Source: Agromyces cerinus subsp. cerinus
Lineage (GTDB): Bacteria; Actinomycetota; Actinomycetes; Actinomycetales; Microbacteriaceae
Assembly (NCBI RefSeq): GCF_900142065.1
Contig: NZ_FSRJ01000002.1
Span: 620,001 to 684,000 of the forward strand
Direction: 5' to 3'
Length of the DNA: 64,000 bases
Shown: piece after piece, positions 40,961 to 51,196 of the stretch
Layout: each line of letters begins with the position of its first letter
Numbering within the stretch: position 1 is the stretch's first letter
Translations under genes and position numbers: made by a program
The notes under the pieces: model-generated
Databases searched by the model: none
The model's input: the letters and a program-made list of their open reading frames with translations, nothing else
What the model was told of the DNA's origin: nothing

Positions 40961-41446
40961 TCAGTGACCGGGGAACGCCTCGATCGCCTTCTGGATGAGC
41001 GACTCGGCCTCGGCCGCGTTCGCCCAGCCCTCGGTCTTGACCCACTTGCCGGGCTCGAGGTCCTTGTAGTGCTCGAAGAAGTGCTCGATCTCCTTGCGCG
41101 TGAACTCGGGGATGTCGTCCACGTCCTGGATGTGGTTCCAGCGCGGGTCGCCCGCGGGCACGGCGATGACCTTGGCGTCGCCGCCGCCGTCGTCGGTCAT
41201 GTGGAAGACGCCCACGGGGCGGACCTTCACGCCCACGCCCGGGAAGAGCGGGAAGTCGAGCAGCACGAGCACGTCCAGCGGGTCGCCGTCGTCGCCGAGG
41301 GTGTTCTCGAAGAAGCCGTAGTCGGTCGGGTAGACGAAGGTCGTGTAGAGCACGCGGTCGAGGAAGACCCGGCCGGTCTCGTGGTCGACCTCGTACTTGT
41401 TGCGGCTCCCCTTGGGGATCTCGATGATGGCGGCGTACTCGCCCAT
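40961..41446 (-). CDS. ppa: Inorganic pyrophosphatase
   Basis: A 161-residue family I soluble pyrophosphatase that splits PPi made by biosynthesis. It has the family core: [41 protein letters not shown] (metal-binding aspartates in GDDGDPLD) and [12 protein letters not shown]. Length is typical. It is transcribed away from tilS, a neighbourhood known in Actinobacteria. The 96-base spacer to tilS holds both promoters. Confidence 0.95.
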   Translation of the reverse strand: MGEYAAIIEIPKGSRNKYEVDHETGRVFLDRVLYTTFVYPTDYGFFENTLGDDGDPLDVLVLLDFPLFPGVGVKVRPVGVFHMTDDGGGDAKVIAVPAGDPRWNHIQDVDDIPEFTRKEIEHFFEHYKDLEPGKWVKTEGWANAAEAESLIQKAIEAFPGH

Positions 41447-41530
41447 GCTGGTTCTCCTTGTGTTGGAAGGCGCTTCTCGAAGCTTGGCCCGCGGGCCGAC
41501 CCGGTTCGGAATCGGGCGCGATCGGCGGAA

Positions 41531-41536
41531 TAAGGT
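41531..41536 (+). promoter_or_regulatory. -10 box of tilS (leaderless)
   Basis: TAAGGT ends six bases before the ATG at 41543. Confidence 0.55.
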
Positions 41537-41542
41537 TACTTG

Positions 41543-42595
41543 ATGCCTCCTGACCAGCAGACGGATGCCGCGGCTCGCCGACCGCGACTGACACCCTCGA
41601 TCGCCGACGTGCGTCGGGCCGTGCGCGGCGTGCTTCCGGCGGGGGCCGAGTCGACGGACGGCCCGCTCGTGCTCGTCGCCCTCTCGGGCGGTGCCGATTC
41701 ACTCGCGCTCGCGGCCGCCGCGGCGTTCGAGGCGCCGCGGGCGGGATGGCGCGCGGGCGCCGTCGTCGTCGACCACGGGTTGCAGGCGGGATCGGCCGAG
41801 GTTGCGGCCGCGGCGGCGGAGACCGCGCGGGAACTCGGGCTCGACCCCGTGCTCGTTCGCCGGGTCGAGGTCGCGGGGGAGGGCGGCCCCGAGGCATCCG
41901 CTCGCGATGCCCGCTATGCCGCGCTCGATGCGGCTGCCGCCCTGACCGGTGCCGCGCTGGTGCTGCTCGGCCACACGCTCGACGATCAGGCCGAGACCGT
42001 GCTGCTCGGACTCGCTCGGGGCTCGGGCGCCGCGAGCCTCTCGGGCATGCCCGCTCGCGCCGGCCGGTACGCACGGCCACTGCTCGGCATCCGACGTGCG
42101 GCCACGCGGCAGGCGTGCCTCGACGCGGGGCTCACCCCGTGGGACGACCCGCACAACCTCGACCCCGCCTTTGCCAGGGTGCGGGTGCGCGAACGCGTGC
42201 TGCCCGTGCTCGAGGCCGAGCTCGGACCCGGCATCGCCGAGGCGCTCGCACGCACCGCCGAGCACCTCCGCGAAGACGAGGCCGCCTTCTCCGAGCAGAT
42301 CGAGGAGTTCATCGAGGAGATCTGCGAACCCGCCGAGGCCGGCATCGCGATCTCGATCGGCGCCCTCGCCGCGAACCCCGCCGCGCTGCGTCAGCGCATC
42401 ATCCGCCACGTCGTCGGCAGCGAGTTCGGCGTCTCGCTCTCGCGCTCGCAGACCCTCGAGGTCGCCCGGCTCGTGACCGACTGGCACGGCCAGGGCCCGA
42501 TCGACCTGCCGGGCGGCGTGCTCGCGACGCGGGCCGGCCGGCACGTCGTGCTGAGCACCACCGGGTCGACGGAGATCCTTCCCCACGACCACTGA
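41543..42595 (+). CDS. tilS: tRNA(Ile)-lysidine synthase
   Basis: A 350-residue N-type ATP pyrophosphatase that converts the wobble cytidine of tRNA-Ile(CAU) into lysidine so that it reads AUA. The PP-loop is SGGADS (48-53), followed by VVDHGLQ and [21 protein letters not shown]. The C-terminal region is shorter than in E. coli, as usual in Actinobacteria. tilS next to hpt is a widely conserved pair. The ATG at 41543 is preferred over a TTG just before it. Confidence 0.93.
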   Translation: MPPDQQTDAAARRPRLTPSIADVRRAVRGVLPAGAESTDGPLVLVALSGGADSLALAAAAAFEAPRAGWRAGAVVVDHGLQAGSAEVAAAAAETARELGLDPVLVRRVEVAGEGGPEASARDARYAALDAAAALTGAALVLLGHTLDDQAETVLLGLARGSGAASLSGMPARAGRYARPLLGIRRAATRQACLDAGLTPWDDPHNLDPAFARVRVRERVLPVLEAELGPGIAEALARTAEHLREDEAAFSEQIEEFIEEICEPAEAGIAISIGALAANPAALRQRIIRHVVGSEFGVSLSRSQTLEVARLVTDWHGQGPIDLPGGVLATRAGRHVVLSTTGSTEILPHDH

Positions 42596-42609
42596 GCAGA
42601 GAGTCTGCT

Positions 42610-42658
42610 GGTTGAGCTTGTCGAAACCGCCCGGTTGTGGGTTTCGGCAGGCTCAACC
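42610..42658. repeat. REP-like inverted repeat
   Basis: GGTTGAGCTTGTCGAAACC (42610-42628) and GGTTTCGGCAGGCTCAACC (42640-42658) form a long hairpin with one or two mismatches in the spacer between tilS and hpt. Sequences of the form GGTTGAGCTTGTCGAAACC are common dispersed intergenic repeats in Microbacteriaceae; only one copy is in this window. Confidence 0.6.
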
Positions 42659-42745
42659 CGCAAGAACCACCGCGTAGGCTCGATGCATCCGTTCGCCGCG
42701 CACCCACGGCGACGTGCCCCGATCGCCCCACCCAGGAGAGCAGCC

Positions 42746-43297
42746 ATGTACGCGAACGAGATCGAAGCCGACCTGACCGAGGTGCTCGTCACCGAAGCCG
42801 AGATCCACGCGAAGCTCGCCGAGCTCGCCCGCCGCATCGAGGCGGACTACGAGGGCGAGGACCTGCTGCTCGTCGGCGTGCTGAAGGGCGCGGTCATGGT
42901 CATGGCCGACCTCGCGCGCGAGCTGCGCCCGCACATCAACATGGACTGGATGGCGGTCTCCTCGTACGGCGCCGGCACGCAGTCGTCGGGTGTCGTGCGC
43001 ATCGTGAAGGACCTCGACTCCGACCTCACCGGCCGTCACGTGCTGATCGTCGAGGACATCATCGACTCGGGCCTGACGCTCAGCTGGCTGCTCGGCAACC
43101 TCGAATCGCGCGGTGCGAAGTCGGTCGAGATCTGCGCGCTGCTCCGCAAGCCCGACGCGGCGAAGGTGGAGGTCGACGTCAAGTACCTCGGCTTCGACAT
43201 CCCGAACCAGTTCGTCGTCGGCTACGGTCTCGACTTCGCCGAGAACTACCGCAACCTCCGGGATGTCGCGATCCTGGCGCCGCACGTCTACTCCTGA
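42746..43297 (+). CDS. hpt: Hypoxanthine phosphoribosyltransferase
   Basis: A 183-residue purine salvage enzyme making IMP/GMP from hypoxanthine or guanine and PRPP. It has LLVGVLKGAVMVMADL, SSYGAGTQSSG (flexible loop), the PRPP-binding VLIVEDIIDSGLTLSWL and DVKYLGFDIPNQFVVGYGLDF. The ATG at 42746 follows AGGAGAG. Confidence 0.95.
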   Translation: MYANEIEADLTEVLVTEAEIHAKLAELARRIEADYEGEDLLLVGVLKGAVMVMADLARELRPHINMDWMAVSSYGAGTQSSGVVRIVKDLDSDLTGRHVLIVEDIIDSGLTLSWLLGNLESRGAKSVEICALLRKPDAAKVEVDVKYLGFDIPNQFVVGYGLDFAENYRNLRDVAILAPHVYS

Positions 43298-43326
43298 AGT
43301 TCCTCGCGCGGCGACGGTCGCAGGCC

Positions 43327-43332
43327 TAGAGT
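43327..43332 (+). promoter_or_regulatory. -10 box of the MFS-cNMP gene (leaderless)
   Basis: TAGAGT ends six bases before the ATG at 43339, giving this insertion its own promoter between hpt and ftsH. Confidence 0.55.
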
Positions 43333-43338
43333 CTTCGC

Positions 43339-45024
43339 ATGGGCGAAGGGCGGCGCCGCGGCAGGGTGCGCGACGCTGCGGCCGCCTTCACGAGCAACTG
43401 GCGCAATCCCAACCTCCGCAGAGCCCAGCTGAGCTTCCTCGGCGCATGGACGGCGGAGTGGGCCTTCACCGTCGCGCTCGGCATCGTCGCGTACCGTGAC
43501 GGCGGCGCCGTGGCGCTCGGACTCGTCGGGCTGCTCCGCATGGTGCCGTCGGCGATCCTCGCCCCGCTCCTCTCGCCCATCGCCGACCGGGGGCGCCGCG
43601 AACGGGTGCTCATCATCGTGTCGATCGTGCGCGGCCTCGCGACCGCCGCGGCAGCCGTGGTCGCCGCCGTGGCGGGGCCGCCGGCCGTCATCTACGCGCT
43701 CGCGATCCTGTCCACGATCGCCGCGACGCTCTACCGCCCGGCGCACTCCGCGCTGCTCCCATCGCTCTGCCGCACCGGGCACGAGCTCGCGAGCGCCAAT
43801 GTGGTGCGGGGCCTGCTCGATTCCGCGGCCACGCTCGTCGGCCCGCTGCTGGCGGCCGTGCTGCTGCAGTTCACCGGGGTCGACGTCGTGTTCGCCGTGG
43901 CGGCGGCCGCATCGTTCTGGGCGGCGGCCCTGCTCGCGCGGCTGAAGTACGACGCCCCGCCGCGCCCGTCGGCGCCGAAGCGACCGAACCTCGCGCGGGA
44001 GGCGGCCGAGGGCGTGCGTGCCGTCGTGGCGAACCGCGACCTGACGCTCATCCTCGCGCTCGCCGCGGCGCAGGCGCTCACCAGGGGTGCGCTCACGGTG
44101 CTCTCGGTCGTGGTCGCGATCGAGTTGCTCGGCACCGGAGAACCGGGCGTCGGCGCGCTGATGGCCGCCGTCGGCGTGGGCGCCGTGCTGGGGTCGCTCG
44201 CGGCATCCCTGCTCGTCGGCACCGGCCGCCTGGGAGTCTGGTTCGCCGTGGGGATCGGGCTGTGGGGGCTGCCGTTCACCCTCATCGGCCTCGCGCCCTT
44301 CGAGGCCCCGGCGCTCGGGCTGCTCGCCTTCGTCGGCGTCGGCAACGCGCTGGTCGACGTCGCCGGGTTCACGCTCATCGCCCGCATGGCGCCCGACGAG
44401 GTGCTCGCCCGGGTCTTCGGCGTGCTCGAGAGCCTCGTCGCCGTCTCCATCGGCATCGGCGCCGTCGTCGCCTCGACGCTCGTGGAGTGGTTCGGCGTGC
44501 AGACCGCGCTCATCGCGATCGGCCTCATCTGCCCGGTGCTCGCGCTCGTGTCGCTCCCGCGTCTGCGGGGCATGGACCGCACGGTCGACGTGATCGACGG
44601 CGACATCCGGCTGTTGCAGCAGGTGCCGATGTTCCGCACCCTGCCGCTGCCGTCGATCGAGCAGCTCGCTCGCGGGCTCGAGCCGGTCGCGGTGCCCGCC
44701 GGTGCCGCCGTGTTCACGCAGGGAGATGTCGGCGACCGCTACTACGTGATCGAGACGGGCGAGGCAGACGTGGTCGGCGACGGCCGGGTGGTCGCGACGC
44801 TCGGCCCGGGCGAGGGCTTCGGCGAGATCGCCCTGCTGCGCCGCACGCGCCGCACGGCCTCGGTCGTGGCGAGGAGCGTGCTCGCGCTGCGGGCGCTCGG
44901 CTCCGACCGGTTCCTGCCCGTCGTGCTCGGGTACACGGCGAGCGCGCAGGAGGCCGCCGTCGTCGTCGACGGCCAGCTCGACCGCTACACGCCGAAGGAG
45001 CGATTCGACGAGCCGCCCTCCTGA
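43339..45024 (+). CDS. MFS transporter fused to a cyclic nucleotide-binding domain
   Basis: A 561-residue fusion. Residues 1-410 are a 12-TM major facilitator (LSPIADRGRRERVLIIVS is the loop 2-3 motif). Residues about 425-545 are a CAP-like cNMP-binding domain: VAVPAGAAVFTQGDVGDRYY, then the phosphate-binding cassette FGEIALLRRTRRTASV. Transport may be gated by cAMP, cGMP or another nucleotide. A cyclase-like gene follows 56 bases later. The cassette has the E and R used in cAMP binding (GFGEIALL...RRTA), so it may be functional. Substrate unknown. Confidence 0.88.
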   Translation: MGEGRRRGRVRDAAAAFTSNWRNPNLRRAQLSFLGAWTAEWAFTVALGIVAYRDGGAVALGLVGLLRMVPSAILAPLLSPIADRGRRERVLIIVSIVRGLATAAAAVVAAVAGPPAVIYALAILSTIAATLYRPAHSALLPSLCRTGHELASANVVRGLLDSAATLVGPLLAAVLLQFTGVDVVFAVAAAASFWAAALLARLKYDAPPRPSAPKRPNLAREAAEGVRAVVANRDLTLILALAAAQALTRGALTVLSVVVAIELLGTGEPGVGALMAAVGVGAVLGSLAASLLVGTGRLGVWFAVGIGLWGLPFTLIGLAPFEAPALGLLAFVGVGNALVDVAGFTLIARMAPDEVLARVFGVLESLVAVSIGIGAVVASTLVEWFGVQTALIAIGLICPVLALVSLPRLRGMDRTVDVIDGDIRLLQQVPMFRTLPLPSIEQLARGLEPVAVPAGAAVFTQGDVGDRYYVIETGEADVVGDGRVVATLGPGEGFGEIALLRRTRRTASVVARSVLALRALGSDRFLPVVLGYTASAQEAAVVVDGQLDRYTPKERFDEPPS

Positions 45025-45080
45025 CGGCCCCCTCCGAACAGGGGTGTTGAGAACTCCTCGTCTTGATGGGATCGTGAGGC

Positions 45081-45797
45081 ATGGACTCCGGCCGTGCCGT
45101 GCTGCTGATCGCCGACATCGGTGGCTACACCGACTACATGAGCTCCCATCGCATGAGCCTCGCGCACGCCGAGGTGAACACCGGCCGCATGCTCGAACGA
45201 ATGATCGACGCCGCGCCCGGATTCGACCTCATCGAGATCGAGGGCGACGCCGCCTTCCTCTCGCTGCAGGTCGACGAGAGCGAAGCGGATGCCTCGATCC
45301 CCGAGATCCTCGACGCCGCGGTCGCGATGCACCGCGCGTTCCACCTCGAACGGCAGTACGTCACGGCGAACCTGTGTCCCTGCAAGGGATGCAAGGGGGC
45401 GGCCGACCTCAAGCTGAAGTTCGTGGCGCACGTCGGCGATGTGGCCATCCAGACGATCCGCGATCGCATCAAGCTCGTGGGCATCGACGTCATCCAGGTG
45501 CACCGCATGCTGAAGAACCCGGTCGACATCCCCGAGTACGTGCTGCTCTCCGAGGAGCTCTACCGCACCGGCGAAGACGCGGTGACGGCCCCGGTGCGCG
45601 AGGTCTCGCCCGAACTCGAGGGGTTCGGCACCGTGCGGGCGTACTTCGTCGACGTCGGCGATCTCGAGGAGTCGCCCGCTCCGCTGCCCGTGCCCTCGTG
45701 GCCGAAGCGCATCGGGCAGACGTTCGCCGCGGTGGGGCCGGGGCTGCCGTACATGCTCGGAATGCGCGGCACCCGCCGCGCGGCATCCGCTCAGTGA
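45081..45797 (+). CDS. DUF2652 protein, class III cyclase-like
   Basis: A 238-residue protein of the DUF2652 family. The start VLLIADIGGYTDYM and the strand LIEIEGDAAFLSL match the two metal-binding segments of class III nucleotide cyclases (DIxGFT and GD). KFVAHVGDVAIQTI and KLVGIDVIQVHRML occupy the place of the later cyclase strands, with Gln-Val-His-Arg instead of the usual Asn...Arg. Two CxxC-like cysteines (CPCKGCKG) are an odd extra and may bind metal. It is either a divergent cyclase or a binding-only relative. Position next to a cNMP-gated MFS suggests a signalling pair. No clear ribosome site beyond GTGAGG. Confidence 0.75.
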   Translation: MDSGRAVLLIADIGGYTDYMSSHRMSLAHAEVNTGRMLERMIDAAPGFDLIEIEGDAAFLSLQVDESEADASIPEILDAAVAMHRAFHLERQYVTANLCPCKGCKGAADLKLKFVAHVGDVAIQTIRDRIKLVGIDVIQVHRMLKNPVDIPEYVLLSEELYRTGEDAVTAPVREVSPELEGFGTVRAYFVDVGDLEESPAPLPVPSWPKRIGQTFAAVGPGLPYMLGMRGTRRAASAQ

Positions 45798-45878
45798 CGG
45801 CTGCCGGCGCACGCCGCGAATAGCCCACAGCGAACACTCGGCCGGCATTCGGCGACTGCAATGTAGCCTGTGAGCACC

Positions 45879-47897
<2,019 letters not shown>

Positions 47898-47934
47898 CCG
47901 CGGCCGCAGCGAGTCGACCCGAAGAAGGGGAGTC

Positions 47935-48531
47935 ATGGCCGGAGTGGACGCCGAGCGCATCCAGCGCGCGGTGCACGAGATCCTGCTCGCGATCGGTGAA
48001 GACCCCTCGCGACCGGGGCTCGAGCGAACGCCGCAACGGGTCGCCGAGGCCTACGCCGACTTCTTCGGCGGTCTCGACGTCGATCCGCAGAGTCACCTGG
48101 CCGACACGGTACCGATCGGGGCGACGGATGCCGGTGTGCCGGCGACGTCCGACGCGGTCGTGCTCCGCGACCTCGCGTTCCGGTCCGTCTGCGAGCATCA
48201 CCTGCTGCCGTTCGTCGGCACGGCGCACGTGGCCTACCTGCCGGGCGACCGGGTGGTCGGGCTCGGCCGCATCCCGGCGGTCGTCGACACGCTCGCCCGT
48301 CGCCCCCAGCTGCAGGAGCGGCTCACCGAGGAGATCGCCGACGCGCTCGTCGCGGGGCTCGACCCCAGGGGAGTGCTCGTCGTGCTCGACGCCCAGCACC
48401 GCTGCGTGACGACGCGGGGCTCGCGTCAGGAGCGCAGCTCCACCGTGACGATCGCGAGCCGCGGCGCACTTTCGGAGCCCGCAGCCCGGAGCGAGATCAT
48501 CACGCTCATCGGGGCCCAGACGAATGCCTGA
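47935..48531 (+). CDS. folE: GTP cyclohydrolase I
   Basis: A 198-residue enzyme for the first step of folate synthesis, turning GTP into dihydroneopterin triphosphate. Zinc ligands lie in VCEHHLLPF and in QHRCVTTRG; the substrate region GLGRIPAVVDTLARRPQLQERLT is intact. First gene of the fol operon, 37 bases after ftsH, with a GAAGGGGAG site. It overlaps folP by eight bases. Confidence 0.95.
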   Translation: MAGVDAERIQRAVHEILLAIGEDPSRPGLERTPQRVAEAYADFFGGLDVDPQSHLADTVPIGATDAGVPATSDAVVLRDLAFRSVCEHHLLPFVGTAHVAYLPGDRVVGLGRIPAVVDTLARRPQLQERLTEEIADALVAGLDPRGVLVVLDAQHRCVTTRGSRQERSSTVTIASRGALSEPAARSEIITLIGAQTNA

Positions 48532-49336
48532 TCGCACGCTCGTCATGGGTGTGGTGAACGTCACGCCCGACTCCTTCAGCGACGGCGGCCGCTGGTTCGA
48601 CGCCGATGCGGCGATCGCGCATGGTCTCGAGCTCGTGGCCGCCGGAGCCGACATCCTCGACGTCGGGGGAGAGTCCACCCGGCCGGGTGCCGCGAGGGTC
48701 GCGCCCGAAGAGGAGCTGCGCCGGGTCGTGCCCGTCATCAGGGAGCTCGCCGGCCGCGGCATCCGGGTGAGCGTCGACACGATGCGCGCCGCCACGGCGC
48801 AGGCCGCGGTCGAGGCGGGCGCCGAGATCATCAACGACGTCTCCGCCGGCCTCGCCGACGCGGCGATGGGCCCGATCGCCGCCGAGACCGGTGCACGCTA
48901 CGTCGCCATGCACTGGCGCGGCCACTCCGACCGCATGGACTCGCTCGCCGAGTACGCCGACGTCGCCGTCGAGGTGCGCGACGAGCTCGCGCAGCGGGTC
49001 GACGACCTCGTGGCCGCCGGGGTCGCCCCCGAGAAGCTCATCCTCGACCCCGGCCTCGGCTTCGCCAAGCGCGGCGACCAGAACTGGGAGCTGCTCGGTC
49101 GTCTCGACGTGCTCGCCGGGCTCGGGCTGCCGATCCTTGTCGGCGCCTCGCGCAAGCGATTCCTCGGTGCGATGCTGCCCGAGGAAGCCTCCGTCACCGA
49201 CCGCGACCTGCCGACGGCCGTCGTCAGCGTGCTCTCGGCGCAGGCGGGCGCCTGGGGGGTGCGCGTGCACGACGTGCAGGGCACGCGCCGCGCCCTCGAC
49301 GTCCTCGGCGCATGGCAGAGTGGACGACGTGACTGA
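48524..49336 (+). CDS. folP: Dihydropteroate synthase
   Basis: A 270-residue TIM-barrel enzyme joining p-aminobenzoate to the pterin pyrophosphate; the target of sulfonamides. Signatures are MGVVNVTPDSFSDGG, DVGGESTRPGA, INDVSAG and LVGASRKRFLG. The ATG lies inside the end of folE (eight-base overlap) and the stop lies inside the start of folB. Confidence 0.95.
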   Translation: MPDRTLVMGVVNVTPDSFSDGGRWFDADAAIAHGLELVAAGADILDVGGESTRPGAARVAPEEELRRVVPVIRELAGRGIRVSVDTMRAATAQAAVEAGAEIINDVSAGLADAAMGPIAAETGARYVAMHWRGHSDRMDSLAEYADVAVEVRDELAQRVDDLVAAGVAPEKLILDPGLGFAKRGDQNWELLGRLDVLAGLGLPILVGASRKRFLGAMLPEEASVTDRDLPTAVVSVLSAQAGAWGVRVHDVQGTRRALDVLGAWQSGRRD

Positions 49337-49715
49337 ACGGCGCGATCGCGGGCGAGGCGATGAGATCACCCTCACGGGGCTTCGGGTTCGCGCGCACCAC
49401 GGCGTGTTCGACTTCGAGCGCGTCGAGGGCCAGGAGTTCGTGATCGACGTCACGGTCGCCGTCGACCTCGCCGCAGCAGCGGCATCCGACGACCTCGATC
49501 GCACCGTGCACTACGGCGAACTCGCCGAGGCCGTCGTCGCAGCGGTGGAGCGCGACCCAGTCGATCTCATCGAGACCGTCGCCGAGCGGGTCGCCGCAGT
49601 GGCGCTCGGCTTCCCGGCCGTCGACGAGGTCGAGGTCACCGTGCACAAGCCGCAGGCGCCGATCACTGTGCCGTTCGACGACGTCGCGGTCACGATCGTA
49701 CGGAGCCGGGCATGA
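49329..49715 (+). CDS. folB: Dihydroneopterin aldolase
   Basis: A 128-residue enzyme cleaving dihydroneopterin to hydroxymethyl-dihydropterin. It has ITLTGLRVRAHHGVFDFERVEGQEFVID and the substrate glutamate region TVHYGELAEAV, with VTVHKPQAPI near the end. GTG 49329 overlaps the folP stop; GTG 49320 is also in frame. No ATG is available in this frame, so a GTG start is required. Confidence 0.92.
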   Translation: MTERRDRGRGDEITLTGLRVRAHHGVFDFERVEGQEFVIDVTVAVDLAAAAASDDLDRTVHYGELAEAVVAAVERDPVDLIETVAERVAAVALGFPAVDEVEVTVHKPQAPITVPFDDVAVTIVRSRA

Positions 49716-50197
49716 CGCGCGCCGTCATCGCATTCGGAGCGAACCTCGGCGACCGCGAGGCCACGATCGCCGCAGCGGTGCGCGAGATCGCCGAGGCATC
49801 CGGAGTCGACCTCGTCGCGGTGTCGCCCGTCTACGAGACCGCCGCCGTCAAGGACTCGGGCGTCGACGTCGACGCCCCGCGCTACCTGAACGGGGTCGTC
49901 GTCGTCGTGACGGCACTCGAGCCGCTCGAGCTGCTCGAACTGCTGCAGCGCATCGAGCTCGAGCACGGCCGGGTGCGCACCGAGCACTGGGGCGACCGCA
50001 CGCTCGACCTCGACCTCATCGACGTCGACGGCGTCGTGCTCGACGACGAGCGGCTCACGCTGCCGCACCCGCGCGCCTGGCAGCGGGCGTTCGTGCTCGC
50101 TCCGTGGCTCGACGTCGACCCCGAGGCCGAGCTCACCGGGCGCGGGCCGATCGCCGCGCTGCGTGCCGCGGCCACCGACGAGGTGGTGCGCCGATGA
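49712..50197 (+). CDS. folK: HPPK, 2-amino-4-hydroxy-6-hydroxymethyldihydropteridine diphosphokinase
   Basis: A 161-residue enzyme that pyrophosphorylates hydroxymethyl-dihydropterin for FolP. It has AFGANLGDRE, SPVYETAAV, RYLNGVVVV, the metal site DRTLDLDLIDVDG and LPHPRAWQRAFVLAPW. ATGA overlap with folB; its own stop overlaps the next gene by four bases. Confidence 0.95.
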   Translation: MTRAVIAFGANLGDREATIAAAVREIAEASGVDLVAVSPVYETAAVKDSGVDVDAPRYLNGVVVVVTALEPLELLELLQRIELEHGRVRTEHWGDRTLDLDLIDVDGVVLDDERLTLPHPRAWQRAFVLAPWLDVDPEAELTGRGPIAALRAAATDEVVRR

Positions 50198-50667
50198 AGC
50201 GCACGCACCCCTCGACCATCGTCGCCTTCGTGCTCGCGGGCATCGTCGCCGGGTACCTCATCGACCTCGCGATCGTCTCCAACGGGTCGAAGGCGATCGT
50301 GCCGCCGCTCTCGCTCCCGATCACCCTCGCGGGTGTCGCCGCGCTCGTCGTGGCATTCGCCTGGCCCATCCGGCGGGCCGTCAAGGGCAAGGCGACCAAG
50401 CACCTCGACCCGTTCCGGGCCATGCGCACCGCGGTGCTCGCGAAGGCCTGCAGCCTGAGCGGCGCGCTCATGTTCGGCTTCGGCCTCGGCATCACCCTGT
50501 TCCTGCTGACGCGCAGCGTCATGCCGTCGCCCGCGACGGTCTGGCTCGCCATCGCCACGGCGATCGGCGCGGCCCTGCTCATGACCGGCGGGCTCGTCGC
50601 AGAGTTCTTCTGCACGCTGCCGCCCGACGACACCGACACCGAGAAGAAGGAACACGCACATGCCTGA
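50194..50667 (+). CDS. DUF3180 family membrane protein
   Basis: A 157-residue protein with four TM helices (VAFVLAGIVAGYLIDLAIV, ITLAGVAALVVAFAWPI, and two after ACSLSGALMFGFGLG). DUF3180 proteins follow folK in many Actinobacteria (Rv3605c position in M. tuberculosis); the function is unknown. It overlaps folK by ATGA and the next gene by eight bases. Confidence 0.85.
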   Translation: MKRTHPSTIVAFVLAGIVAGYLIDLAIVSNGSKAIVPPLSLPITLAGVAALVVAFAWPIRRAVKGKATKHLDPFRAMRTAVLAKACSLSGALMFGFGLGITLFLLTRSVMPSPATVWLAIATAIGAALLMTGGLVAEFFCTLPPDDTDTEKKEHAHA

Positions 50668-51196
50668 GGCGCCCGCGCCCGAGCTCCAGCCCGAAGACGG
50701 CGTGCACGACGAGGCGGGGCTGCCCGAGGCATCCGACACCGGCTGGCTGCGGGTCTCGCCGAAGTACGTGCTCGTCGAGGTGGTCGGCTCGATCGTCGGC
50801 ATGCTCATCTTCGTGGGCATCGCCCTCGGGGCTCACTTCCTGCTCCACTGGGAGTGGGCGCTGTGGGTGGCGGGAGCGATCGCGGTGGTGTCGCTCGTGG
50901 GCATCGCGTTCGAGCCGCGTCGTGTGCGCTCGATCCAGTACCGCCTGCGCGCCGACGACCTGCTGTTCCGCCGCGGCATCATGTTCCAGCGGCAGGTCGC
51001 CGTGCCCTACGGGCGCATGCAGCTCGTCGACATCACCCGCGGCCCGGTCGCGCGCGCCCTCGGCCTGGCCGACCTGAAGTTCGTGACCGCGGCGGCGTCG
51101 AGCGCGGTCACCGTGCCCGGGCTGCCGATGGCGGAGGCCGATCGCCTCCGCGACGAACTCGTCGCCCTCGCCGAGTCGCGCCGGGCGGGACTGTGA
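50660..51196 (+). CDS. PH domain membrane protein (YdbS-like)
   Basis: A 178-residue protein with two TM helices (about 35-80) followed by a bacterial PH-like domain (bPH2): RRVRSIQYRLRADDLLFRRG, then QVAVPYGRMQLVDITRGPVARALGLADLKF. It forms a pair with the next, larger PH-domain protein. In Bacillus the YdbS/YdbT pair affects resistance to a peptide antibiotic; a role here is not known. Confidence 0.85.
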   Translation: MPEAPAPELQPEDGVHDEAGLPEASDTGWLRVSPKYVLVEVVGSIVGMLIFVGIALGAHFLLHWEWALWVAGAIAVVSLVGIAFEPRRVRSIQYRLRADDLLFRRGIMFQRQVAVPYGRMQLVDITRGPVARALGLADLKFVTAAASSAVTVPGLPMAEADRLRDELVALAESRRAGL

